Positions 1 through 6,873 of a stretch of 29,141 nucleotides of DNA are shown in pieces. The notes below the pieces were generated by a model that saw only the letters and a list, made by a program, of their open reading frames with translations, was not told the DNA's origin and did no database searches. Every line of letters begins with the position of its first letter. Positions within the stretch are counted from its first letter, which is position 1. Source of the stretch: JAXMAR01 sp046350295 (GTDB lineage Bacteria > Planctomycetota > Planctomycetia > Gemmatales > Gemmataceae); NCBI GenBank assembly GCA_046350295.1, contig JAXMAR010000067.1:1-29141 (forward strand). The letters run 5' to 3'. The position numbers and the translations under genes are program-made.

Positions 1-37
1 ACCCCCCGGGAAGACCGAAGATGCCCGCAGGCCAATG

Positions 38-123
38 GCCCTGAAAGGGCGAAACATGAAAGCCCAGGGCGCCGCCCTGGGAGAATACGCAGTCGGTAGG
101 CGTAGCCCTGTAAGGGCGAAACA
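38..123. repeat. Short direct repeats with hairpins at the window edge
   Basis: Two near-identical 19-mers, one A/T difference apart, begin at 38 and 105 (offset 67). Each contains a GCCCT/AGGGC stem with a 3-nt loop followed by GAAACA. Between them lies a hairpin with arms CCCAGGGC (63-70) and GCCCTGGG (74-81). The 1-250 stretch shows no convincing ORF of its own. This looks like a dispersed intergenic palindrome family, but only one instance is in view. What flanks it on the left is unknown. Confidence 0.5.
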
Positions 124-250
124 AGAAAAGGCGCCGCTTGCGTCAAGGAAAACCTCTCGACCCGTGGAAGCGGTGAAAGCCGGGCCATGAAGGGTGAGTC
201 GCTGGTGGCCGCGAAGTCGTAGCAGACTCGCTTTGCCAAGACCACGAACG

Positions 251-628
251 TTAGCGCAGCACCAGCGCCATCAAGAACAGCGTCAGCGCCCCGATCAGGA
301 TCAGGGCGCTGAAGACCGTCCCCAGGATCGCGAAGACCTTCTTGCGCTGCGGCTGGCACATGCCACCGATGCCCAGGCCGAGCGCGGTCAGGTCGAGAAT
401 ACCACCGAGGATCATACCGCCGCCGATGAGAAACACTTCGGCGGGATTGGGACCCCAACCACGGCTGTTGGCCGCAATCACCGCCCCGAGCACGATCATC
501 AGCGTGCAGATCACGAAGCCGCACATGACGATGATGAACGACGCGACCCCCAGCCCGGAATGGGGCCAGTTCCAGGGATCGTTACGCCGGCCTCGATTAT
601 CATAATCTTCGTCGTCCCAACGGCTCAT
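251..628 (-). CDS. Small membrane protein of unknown function
   Basis: This 125-residue protein starts with a strongly charged, Asp/Arg-rich segment (residues 1-20). Three hydrophobic segments follow, at about 25-52, 66-88 and 98-123, so it is probably a three-pass inner-membrane protein with a short hydrophilic N-terminus. The middle helix is Gly-rich and is followed by a Cys-Gln-Pro-Gln-Arg-Lys-Lys turn. Small proteins of this layout (DUF4190-like) are common in planctomycetes and have no assigned reaction. It lies about 55 bp downstream of the YcxB-like gene on the same strand, so co-transcription is possible. No clear Shine-Dalgarno is seen; a weak GGCGGA lies upstream of the ATG. A longer plus-strand ORF covers the same bases but reads as Arg/Gln/Asp-rich antisense sequence. 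Confidence 0.75.
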   Translation of the reverse strand: MSRWDDEDYDNRGRRNDPWNWPHSGLGVASFIIVMCGFVICTLMIVLGAVIAANSRGWGPNPAEVFLIGGGMILGGILDLTALGLGIGGMCQPQRKKVFAILGTVFSALILIGALTLFLMALVLR

Positions 629-682
629 GGGCGATCCGCCTTTCGCGTAGTCGGTTGTGTCTCGAAACGGTGAGCGCCGCGT

Positions 683-1216
683 TCAATCCTCCACCACGCG
701 CGCTTCCACGTCCTTCGCCTTTTGTCGGATCAGCGTCTCCATCTCCGGCGTCACCGCCTCGCGCGGCACGACAAACTGGCCTCCGGTCTTCAGGCGCAAG
801 ATCAGGAAATCCGGCAGGAGCCAGACGCAGCTCAGCTCGTCCCATTCCGCCTCATAATGCTCGCCGCCGACCTTGAAGTCGAGCAGCGTCGGCGTGAAGC
901 AGAGCCGCAACCGCCGCCCCGCCTGCCCGTGAAACGGCATCAAGAAGGCCCAGACCAGATCGCGGTGCAGCAGCAGGCGCCGGAACCAGGCGTAGCCGAT
1001 CAGGATCGAGAGCACGACCAGCAGAAAACCGAACACCTCGCGTTGCAATAGCCCGATCGAAAAAAGAAGGATCAGCACGATGATCAGGCCGAGAACGACC
1101 CAGGGGGCCTGCCGCTGGAAGGAGTGGCCGTAGAAATAACGGTCGACCATCAGCCGGCCCAGCCGGTTGGCCAGCTCGTCGGTCAATTCGTACTCGACGG
1201 TGTGCTGCTCGTGCAT
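683..1216 (-). CDS. YcxB-like membrane protein
   Basis: With the ATG at 1216 the product is 177 residues. It opens with a short N-terminal strand motif (HTVEYELT). Two adjacent hydrophobic segments follow at about 37-55 and 60-78, then a soluble C-terminal domain of about 80 residues. That domain has the strand pattern of the YcxB-like family (FTPTLLDFKV, then WDELSCVWLLPDFLILRL, ending in VVPREAV). Members are uncharacterised membrane proteins whose C-terminal domain is thought to resemble PH-like folds; no function is known. A TTG at 1252 would add 12 residues, but the ATG fits the family N-terminus better. It lies downstream of the HNH gene, separated by a strong hairpin, so it may be transcribed separately. 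Confidence 0.75.
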   Translation of the reverse strand: MHEQHTVEYELTDELANRLGRLMVDRYFYGHSFQRQAPWVVLGLIIVLILLFSIGLLQREVFGFLLVVLSILIGYAWFRRLLLHRDLVWAFLMPFHGQAGRRLRLCFTPTLLDFKVGGEHYEAEWDELSCVWLLPDFLILRLKTGGQFVVPREAVTPEMETLIRQKAKDVEARVVED

Positions 1217-1263
1217 CAAAGACAGCTTGAGCCCGAAACGCCCCGGCGTCAAGTGCGAAGAAG

Positions 1264-1294
1264 TCTCGTTCCCAGGCGGAGCCTGGGAACGAGA
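1264..1294. repeat. Perfect 14-bp stem palindrome between two minus-strand genes
   Basis: Arms TCTCGTTCCCAGGC (1264-1277) and GCCTGGGAACGAGA (1281-1294) enclose a GGA loop. A further half-arm (GCCTGGGACGAGA) follows at about 1298-1310. It lies in the 103 bp between the HNH stop and the YcxB start. There is no U-run on either strand, so a rho-independent terminator is unlikely. The core CGTTCCCA/TGGGAACG recurs at 5094-5117, which points to a dispersed palindrome family. Confidence 0.7.
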
Positions 1295-1319
1295 TTAAGC
1301 CTGGGACGAGATTCGTCGC

Positions 1320-1955
1320 CTACTTCAGCTCGACGGACCAGTAGGCGTTGTCCAGGAAGGTCTTCCAGGACCGGTACTTCCGGTGGGTCAGCTTCAGGTT
1401 CAGGAGCGGGCTGCGCTTCGGCTTTTCCGGCTTGCGGATCAGCGTCATGTGCGCCTGCTTCGGCGTGCGGCCGCCCTTGCGGACGTTGCAGTTCACGCAG
1501 GCGCAGACGATGTTCTCCCAGCTCGACAGGCCGCCCTGGCTGCGCGGCACGATGTGGTCGAGGCTCAGCTCCTGTGTCGGGAAGCGCTTGCCGCAATACT
1601 GGCACTGGTTGTTGTCGCGGGCAAAGATGTTGCGGCGGTTGAACTTCACCGTGTGTTTCGGCATGCGCTCGTAGGACAGGAGGCGGATGACGCGCGGCGC
1701 CTGGATCTGGCTGGTCGCCGTGCGGACCCAATCCTCATCCTCGTGCAGGAAGTTCTTGAGCCGGTACTCGCTCACCTCGCGCCAGCTCTGGAAGTCGTAG
1801 GTCAGGAACTGACCCTCTTCCAGGCTCACGACCTCGGCCAGCTCCTTGCAGAGCAGGATGAAGGCGCGGCGGACCGACACGACATGCACCGCCATGAAGA
1901 GCTTGTTCAGAACGAGAACGCTGGCATCCAGTGCCGAATTGGTCGCCGTTTGCAT
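1320..1955 (-). CDS. HNH endonuclease family protein
   Basis: This 211-residue protein has its HNH domain in the second half. CQYCG (about residue 119) and the later CVNCN form a zinc-binding Cys4 set. Between them is the catalytic ββα core LSLDHIVPRSQGG with the conserved Asp-His pair, followed by a WENIVCACVNCN helix. The first 100 residues form a conserved extension seen in the common stand-alone bacterial HNH proteins. These are thought to act in DNA processing, but the substrate is not known. The ATG at 1955 was chosen because AGGAGG lies about 6 nt upstream and because the 100 extra residues of the open frame above it are Arg/Pro-rich and unlike the family. It diverges from the kinase gene at 2276. 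Confidence 0.88.
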   Translation of the reverse strand: MQTATNSALDASVLVLNKLFMAVHVVSVRRAFILLCKELAEVVSLEEGQFLTYDFQSWREVSEYRLKNFLHEDEDWVRTATSQIQAPRVIRLLSYERMPKHTVKFNRRNIFARDNNQCQYCGKRFPTQELSLDHIVPRSQGGLSSWENIVCACVNCNVRKGGRTPKQAHMTLIRKPEKPKRSPLLNLKLTHRKYRSWKTFLDNAYWSVELK

Positions 1956-2097
1956 GGAGCCTCCTGTCGCCGGAGAACGTCCCATGGGCGCCGCGGGAGG
2001 TGGCTTCGGGATGGTCCCGTCTGGGCGACGGCCTCCGCGCGGACACGGAACATCCAAAAGGACGCGTGCCGGCCTGGCCAGGTTCAGTGATGCGCTT

Positions 2098-2127
2098 ATC
2101 TTAGCAGGCTGACAAACCGCCTTGCAA
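2098..2127 (-). promoter_or_regulatory. Possible sigma-70-type promoter for the HNH gene
   Basis: On the minus strand TTGCAA (2127-2122), an 18-nt spacer and TAAGAT (2103-2098) match the consensus at 4 of 6 positions each. This would give a 5' leader of about 135 nt before the ATG at 1955. The match is moderate only. Confidence 0.35.
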
Positions 2128-2191
2128 CAACTTAGCCGGGCAAAACTTGCCAGACCGCCATCCTTCATCCACTTTTCATGACGGACTAGGG

Positions 2192-2220
2192 TTAGAGTTT
2201 GGCCCCCCTTCCGGTATGAT
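2192..2220 (+). promoter_or_regulatory. Possible promoter for the kinase gene
   Basis: TATGAT at 2215-2220 matches 5 of 6 of a -10 box. A weak TTAGAG lies 17 nt upstream. Transcription from here would start near 2228, which favours the ATG at 2276 over the in-frame ATGs at 2147, 2216 and 2219. Confidence 0.3.
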
Positions 2221-2275
2221 GCTGGTAGACTCCGCCTCGTATGCCCGGGCTCCACTCCACGCGCATTCCGACCCG

Positions 2276-3517
2276 ATGTCCGCCTCCGCCAAAGAACTGA
2301 CGCCGAACCTCGACGCCGAAAAGCTTCGGCCAGCGCTCGAGCGCCGCGGCCTGATCACGCGCGAGGAGTACGTCCAGTTTCGCGCCCAGGAAGGAGAGGC
2401 CTGGAGCGATCTCGGCGTCGAGGCTGTCCTGGACCGTTTCGTCAAGGCCGGCCTCCTCACCGCCGGCCAGGGGCGCCGCGTCGCCTCCGAGCTCTCCTCC
2501 ATCGTCAACCAGCCCATCCCCGGCTACCAGTTGCTGCAAGAGCTCGGCCGCGGCTCGATGGGCCGCGTCTACAAGGCGCGGCAGGTCAGCATGGACCGCC
2601 TCGTCGCCATCAAGTTCCTCCATCCCAAGCTTGCCGCCAACCAGGAGTACATCGAGCGCTTCTTCCGCGAGGCCCATCTCGCCGCCAAGTTCAGCAGCAA
2701 CAACGTCGTGCAGGCCATCGACGTCGGCGTCGCGGGCACGTTGCACTATTTCGTCATGGAGTACGTCGAGGGCACGACGATCAAGGATGAGCTGGAGAAG
2801 GGCAAAGTGTACGAGGAGAAGGAGGCGGTCGAGATCGTCTTGCAGATCGCCCAGGCGCTCGACCACGCCCATCGCCGCAACCTGATCCACCGCGACATCA
2901 AGCCCGCGAACATCGTCCTGACGCGCGAGGGGGTCGCCAAGCTGGCCGACCTCGGTCTCGCCCGCGCCACCACCGATGAGGCCGCCGCCAAGGCCGAGAA
3001 GGGCCTCACCATCGGCACCCCGTATTACATCGCCCCCGAGCAGATCCGCAGCCGCATCGATGTCGACAGCCGTGCCGACATCTACTCGCTCGGCGCCACG
3101 CTGTATCACATGGTCACGGGCCGCCCGCCGTTCGATTTTGCCGATCGCCGTGATGTCTTGAAAGCGCACCGGGCCCAGGAGCTTGTCCCCCCGGACCACA
3201 TCAACACCAAGCTCTCCGCGGGGCTGGGCGAGGTCTGCGAGTTCATGATGGCCAAGGACCGCGACATGCGCTATCCCTCGCCCGAGGGGCTCATCCTCGA
3301 CCTCGAGTGCCTCCTGCGCGATGAGCCCCCCCGCATCGCCCGTCAGAAAATCGATCTTGCCATGCTCCAGGGCCTTCAGCACGGCGTCGACGACGACGAG
3401 GACGCGGCCGAGGAGAAGGCGGACAGCGAGGAGATGGTCCCCATCTGGTGGTTCTACGCCGCCCTCGGCGGCCTCGGGCTCAGCTTCCTGATCAACCTGT
3501 TCCTCGCGGTGAAGTAG
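2276..3517 (+). CDS. Membrane-anchored Hanks-type Ser/Thr protein kinase
   Basis: This 413-residue kinase phosphorylates Ser/Thr on unknown cytoplasmic targets. Residues 1-80 form a helical N-terminal domain typical of planctomycete kinases. The kinase domain follows, at about 83-345. It shows the Gly-rich loop LGRGSMG (about 90-96), the ATP lysine in VAIKF (113), HRDIKPAN with catalytic Asp207, a DLG instead of DFG (Asp225), and IAPEQ. An acidic linker (DDDEDAAEEKADSEE) then leads to one C-terminal membrane helix (about 390-410) with only a two-residue tail. It therefore lacks any extracytoplasmic sensor domain and is tail-anchored. All catalytic residues are present, so it is probably active. 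The start at 2276 was chosen because a -10-like box sits inside the longer open frame; the true start could be upstream. No Shine-Dalgarno is seen. Confidence 0.93.
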   Translation: MSASAKELTPNLDAEKLRPALERRGLITREEYVQFRAQEGEAWSDLGVEAVLDRFVKAGLLTAGQGRRVASELSSIVNQPIPGYQLLQELGRGSMGRVYKARQVSMDRLVAIKFLHPKLAANQEYIERFFREAHLAAKFSSNNVVQAIDVGVAGTLHYFVMEYVEGTTIKDELEKGKVYEEKEAVEIVLQIAQALDHAHRRNLIHRDIKPANIVLTREGVAKLADLGLARATTDEAAAKAEKGLTIGTPYYIAPEQIRSRIDVDSRADIYSLGATLYHMVTGRPPFDFADRRDVLKAHRAQELVPPDHINTKLSAGLGEVCEFMMAKDRDMRYPSPEGLILDLECLLRDEPPRIARQKIDLAMLQGLQHGVDDDEDAAEEKADSEEMVPIWWFYAALGGLGLSFLINLFLAVK

Positions 3518-3523
3518 CGAGGT

Positions 3524-3874
3524 CTATTTCCCGACGCGCAGGCCGTCCTCGTAGAGGGCGTCGAGGTCCTTGCCGGTCAAGGTCGGCGACGGGATGCCGT
3601 CGGCGGGGACGGCGAGCTTGGCGGTCCAGGCGACGGCGTTGAGGAGCAGTTTGCGGAAGTTGTCGTCCTTGAGGTTATCGAAGCGGTGGTAGCCGGTGAA
3701 GCCGAAGCCGCGGCCGCCGTCGTCGCGGACGAAGGCCCAGGCCATGTGCTGCGCCTTGCCGGCCTTGACCTCGGCGTAGACGTCGGGGTTGCCGCCGTGG
3801 GACGACGCCTTCACGCCGCCGCCCCCGACGGTCTTCAGGTCGGGCAGCGCGCTGAGGATCGGCGTCACTCCGCT
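3524..3874 (-). pseudogene. 3' fragment of a ThuA-domain gene (duplicate)
   Basis: From its stop codon upstream, this stretch encodes the last ~115 residues of a ThuA-domain protein. It aligns without gaps, at a constant offset of 2277 bp, to 5801-6151 inside the intact gene (16 mismatches counted over about 343 bp). Homology ends abruptly near 3872, and there is no start codon or signal peptide. The open frame runs on to 4015 only by reading across the Kelch gene in another frame. The fragment lies directly downstream of the Kelch gene. Eleven of the 16 mismatches fall in the first ~80 bp, and the rest is almost identical. Confidence 0.85.
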
Positions 3875-3905
3875 GCGGAATCTCGCAACTTCGGCGACGA
3901 GACGA

Positions 3906-5078
3906 TCACTTCTTGGGCAGTTCAAGACGGAACGCCCAGAATATGCCGTACAGTTTCGCGATGAAGCAGCCGTGCTCGCTGTCAAAGCAGAGCTGCATCC
4001 TGTCCGGTGCTTCACCCGCGCGGTGGCGGACCGGCGGTATGGGGTTCTCCGATTTCACTTCGCTCCATCTGTCCTTCTTCGGGTCATAGAAGAAGATGCC
4101 GGAGGGCTCCTCCTTCTTGCTGAAGACGCAGACGGCGAGGAAGACATCAAGCTTCGTATCGCGGGCGAAGTGCTGGGCGTAGAAGGCGCTGGGGCCATCT
4201 GCGAGGCGCGTCACTTCCTCGGTTTTCGGGTCGAAGGCGTACAACTCGCGGAACTCGAGGGCCTTATTCTTGGCCCAGGCGTCAGGCCGGCCGCCGCCTA
4301 GAATCAGCATGCGCTTCCGTGGGGCGTCATAGAAGATCGTCTGGCCCATCGACGTGCGCGGGGGCGGGCTATGTTTGGCCTTGCGCCATTCGTTCTTCGT
4401 GAGATCGAGGATCCAGATCTGTCGGTTCGTCCCCGCGTAGACGAGCGACTTGATGTCGGGGCAGTAAGCCATGCCATCGCCGAGTTGGTTAGGCCGGGGG
4501 TTGGGCGGGCCGCTGGGGCCACCTATCGCCTTCCAGTTGTTCGTTTTGAGGTCGAGGCGCCAGGCCCCGTTGCACATGGTTTCGTCGACCTCCAAGGCCG
4601 CTGTGTCGATCGCGCTCTGGTTGCGACCGTTGCAGATGAAGACGGCGTTCAACTCCGGCACGTGGTCGAAGGCGTGGTAGACATGCCGCGGACAGGGAGT
4701 TGGCTCCTTGTCGACCGGGATGGTGCGGTAGCCGAGGGTCACCGCGCCGCTCCTGAGCCAGTCCTTCTGCCAGTTGGCGATCTTGATCGGTGTGAGCTTG
4801 CCAGCCGCTGGGTCCAGGGCGAAGAGGCAGTTGCTGTAGAGCAAACTGCCATGCCAGTCGTCGACCCAGCGGTCGTAGAAGAGGATGCGCTTGCCCTCCG
4901 TATCGTAGACGATCTTATTAAATGCCGCCCCCCTGAAAGAGCCCTTGTGGAGTGGATCGGCAGGCTGGCTGGTGGCGTACTCGATCTTGACCCACGTGTT
5001 GGCGGGCAACCGCTTGAGGTCGGCGGCGGGAGTTGGGGCGGCGAAGAGCAATGTGAGGATGAGGACGCGGCGTCGCAT
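3906..5078 (-). CDS. Secreted Kelch-like beta-propeller protein
   Basis: The 390-residue product starts with a signal peptide (MRRRVLILTLLFAAPTPAA), so it is exported. The rest is a series of about six β-propeller blades with the Kelch pattern: a strand ending in a hydrophobic run, GG or G-D-G, and a W six residues after an aromatic strand (for example LYAFDPKTEEVTRL, FFYDPKKDRWSEV, WRLDLKTNNWKAI, and ILGGGRPDAW). Galactose-oxidase-type Kelch domains bind ligands or polysaccharides; no catalytic site was identified here. The start at 5078 follows GGGAGG at good spacing and places the signal peptide at the N-terminus. The gene lies between the truncated ThuA fragment and the toxin gene. Confidence 0.82.
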   Translation of the reverse strand: MRRRVLILTLLFAAPTPAADLKRLPANTWVKIEYATSQPADPLHKGSFRGAAFNKIVYDTEGKRILFYDRWVDDWHGSLLYSNCLFALDPAAGKLTPIKIANWQKDWLRSGAVTLGYRTIPVDKEPTPCPRHVYHAFDHVPELNAVFICNGRNQSAIDTAALEVDETMCNGAWRLDLKTNNWKAIGGPSGPPNPRPNQLGDGMAYCPDIKSLVYAGTNRQIWILDLTKNEWRKAKHSPPPRTSMGQTIFYDAPRKRMLILGGGRPDAWAKNKALEFRELYAFDPKTEEVTRLADGPSAFYAQHFARDTKLDVFLAVCVFSKKEEPSGIFFYDPKKDRWSEVKSENPIPPVRHRAGEAPDRMQLCFDSEHGCFIAKLYGIFWAFRLELPKK

Positions 5079-5093
5079 GGGAAGCCTCCCGAC

Positions 5094-5147
5094 CGTTCCC
5101 AGGCTCCGTTGGGAACGAGGGTGATGGCGGCACGTTTCCAACGTGCC
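5094..5147. repeat. Two palindromes upstream of the Kelch-like gene
   Basis: CGTTCCCA (5094-5101) and TGGGAACG (5110-5117) form an 8-bp stem sharing its core with the palindrome at 1264-1294. A second palindrome has arms CGGCACGTT (5128-5136) and AACGTGCCG (5140-5148) around a TCC loop. Both lie in the 105 bp between the toxin stop and the Kelch start. Confidence 0.6.
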
Positions 5148-5183
5148 GGGTAGAGCGGTAGAGCGCACTGCGGCGAAAACGAG

Positions 5184-5492
5184 TTACTTGGGCATGAGCA
5201 CGGGTAGAGCGGCAACGATGACGGTCCGCCGATCCTCGAAGACGCCGTAGCGCATCGCGAGGGGGTGGACGATACCGATCCAGACTTGCCCCGACTCATG
5301 TTTCAAGTCAGTCAACGGCTCCCCGAATTGCGGATAGATGGACAGCCGCCGGTGAAACTCCTTCAACGCTGCCGCGAAAGCGGCGCCATCGCCGCGCTCA
5401 CGGGCGATGTCCGCCAGAACCAGAAAGCGCTCCCGCACTTGCTCGGAGTATGCGACCCGATACGGATCCGGAGGAGGCAGTGAGCTGGTCAC
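5184..5492 (-). CDS. ParE/RelE-like toxin of a type II TA pair
   Basis: The 102-residue product has the size and strand-helix layout of the RelE/ParE superfamily. Two N-terminal helices (about 12-50) precede a β-sheet with the typical ending VWIGIVHPLAMRYGVFEDRRTVIVAALPVL. RelE members cleave ribosome-bound mRNA and ParE members poison gyrase; the sequence does not decide between them. The GTG start overlaps the antitoxin stop by 4 nt (GTGA), the usual translational coupling of antitoxin-first TA operons. It is followed by the Kelch gene on the same strand. Assignment is by gene size, order and pattern, not by a strict catalytic motif. Confidence 0.7.
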   Translation of the reverse strand: MTSSLPPPDPYRVAYSEQVRERFLVLADIARERGDGAAFAAALKEFHRRLSIYPQFGEPLTDLKHESGQVWIGIVHPLAMRYGVFEDRRTVIVAALPVLMPK

Positions 5493-5680
5493 CTCGTCTT
5501 GGTCCTCGCTTCGACTTCATCGATGAAGTCCTCGAAGCTCAGGCCTCCGGCCCTCTCGATCTCGCGGACCTGGTTCAAGAAATCCTCTTCGTCGAATGTT
5601 TGCCGGGCCCACTCGAGAATCGCGGGCGGAATCTGCTCGCGCGGAAAGGGCTCCGATGGACTGGATTGCTCGTGCTTCAT
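5489..5680 (-). CDS. Probable antitoxin of the ParE/RelE-like pair
   Basis: The 63-residue product is acidic and largely helical (EEDFLNQVREIERAGG, then EDFIDEVEAR). It directly precedes and overlaps the toxin gene by 4 nt. Such proteins bind and neutralise the toxin and usually repress their own promoter; no DNA-binding fold could be recognised here. The ATG at 5680 is preceded by GGAGAG at proper spacing. An ATG at 5758 would add 26 residues with no ribosome binding site and an unusual Cys/Arg-rich sequence. Confidence 0.65.
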   Translation of the reverse strand: MKHEQSSPSEPFPREQIPPAILEWARQTFDEEDFLNQVREIERAGGLSFEDFIDEVEARTKTR

Positions 5681-5800
5681 TGGCACTCTCCACGCCAAAC
5701 AACTGCACCGCCGGACAATTGCATCGCCGTTGTCATCCTCGCCGAAATAGTGAGACAAATCAAGGCTTAAGGCTTTCGCCTCGACACACGCCAGAACAGT

Positions 5801-6148
5801 TCACTTCCCGACGCGCAGCCCGTCCTCATAAAGCGCGTCGAGGTCCTTGGCGGTGAGCGTCGGCGAAGGAATGCCGTCGGCGGGAACGGCGAGCTTGGCG
5901 GTCCAGGCGACGGCGTTGAGGAGCAGTTTGCGGAAGTTGTCGTCCTTGAGGTTATCGAAGCGGTGGTAGCCGGTGAAGCCGAAGCCGCGGCCGCCGTCTT
6001 CGCGGACGAAGGCCCAGGCCATGTGCTGCGCCTTGCCGGCCTTGACCTCGGCGTAGACGTCGGGGTTGCCGCCGTGGGACGACGCCTTCACGCCGCCGCC
6101 GCCGATGGTCTTCAGGTCGGGCAGCGCGCTGAGGATCGGGGTCACGCC
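5801..6148 (-). repeat. Intact-gene copy of the ~345-bp direct repeat
   Basis: This is the partner of 3524-3874 in the same orientation, about 95% identical without indels. Together they bracket the TA pair and the Kelch-like gene. Recombination between them would remove about 2.3 kb and leave one intact ThuA gene. Confidence 0.85.
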
Positions 6149-6742
6149 CTTCATGTCCTTGACGAAGCGCATGTGATAGTACCACTCGTCGTTGACGCTG
6201 AAGGGCTTGACGCCGCGCGTCGTCTCGTGCTCGGGGATCTTGTCGTACTTCGGCGTCCAGAACGGGTTGACCGACCAGAACGGCTCGAAGTAGCCGCCGA
6301 GCCACTTGAGATACGCCTCGCCTTCGCGACCCTTGTTGACCTCGACGCCGTAGTGGATCGCCATGAAGCCGGCGCCCTTGTCCATCGCGGCCTGGGTGAC
6401 CGGGTTGACGATCATGCCGCCGTGGTTCAAGAGGACGATGACGGCGTCGGCATGGGAGAGATCCTTGGGGAGGTTGGTGTGCGGGTAGACGACCGCCCAG
6501 GCCTTGCCCTTGTAGTGCTCGTTGATGGTGCGGGCGAGGAAGACGGCGCCGGGAACGAACTCGTGGTTGCCGCGCGGGCCGTGCGGGCGCTTGTCGGCGA
6601 TGAAGACGATCTTCTTGACGGCTGCGGGGGCCTTGATCTGGCCTTCGTAGTCGAGGATGGACCAGTCCTTCTTGTCGCCGGCGTGGAGGGAGGGAACGAC
6701 GGTGAGGAGCGCGAAAAGCGCGAGTCGTGCGAGCGGTTTCAT
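5801..6742 (-). CDS. Secreted ThuA-domain protein
   Basis: The 313-residue protein has a signal peptide (MKPLARLALFALLTVVPSLHAG), then one ThuA domain (trehalose-utilisation family, a class-I glutamine amidotransferase-like fold). Recognisable segments are KKIVFIADKRPHGPRGNHEF, the strand DAVIVLLNHGG, GAGFMAIHYGVEV, and the C-terminal GRGFGFTGYHRFDNL. Planctomycetes have many such proteins, often fused to or near sugar-active enzymes; the substrate is unknown. The start at 6742 was chosen because it begins the signal peptide; the longer open frame adds 41 residues of Arg/Ser/Pro-rich sequence. The last 115 residues are duplicated as a fragment at 3524-3874. Confidence 0.88.
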   Translation of the reverse strand: MKPLARLALFALLTVVPSLHAGDKKDWSILDYEGQIKAPAAVKKIVFIADKRPHGPRGNHEFVPGAVFLARTINEHYKGKAWAVVYPHTNLPKDLSHADAVIVLLNHGGMIVNPVTQAAMDKGAGFMAIHYGVEVNKGREGEAYLKWLGGYFEPFWSVNPFWTPKYDKIPEHETTRGVKPFSVNDEWYYHMRFVKDMKGVTPILSALPDLKTIGGGGVKASSHGGNPDVYAEVKAGKAQHMAWAFVREDGGRGFGFTGYHRFDNLKDDNFRKLLLNAVAWTAKLAVPADGIPSPTLTAKDLDALYEDGLRVGK

Positions 6743-6873
6743 CGGGAGAGACCTCGAGGAGGGAGTCGCGAGAAGGCGGGAAAAAAACTCGGTGGCGCCG
6801 CCGGGACGAGGCGTCGGGGCGTCGCCATCTTCCAAGAGCTTACACGAGATACGGCTCCGCTTCAACCGGTCCG

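Larger units (their letters stand above)
1956..2275. other. Divergent intergenic region, HNH gene versus kinase gene
   Basis: These 320 bp lie between the two divergent start codons. One promoter-like site for each direction is seen (2098-2127 minus, 2192-2220 plus). The open frames that extend both genes into this region are biased in composition and are judged untranslated. No repeat or RNA gene was recognised. Confidence 0.6.

Noticed and set aside
1264..1310. Rho-independent terminator after the HNH gene
   Set aside because: A strong stem but no U-run on either strand, and the core recurs elsewhere as a dispersed repeat.
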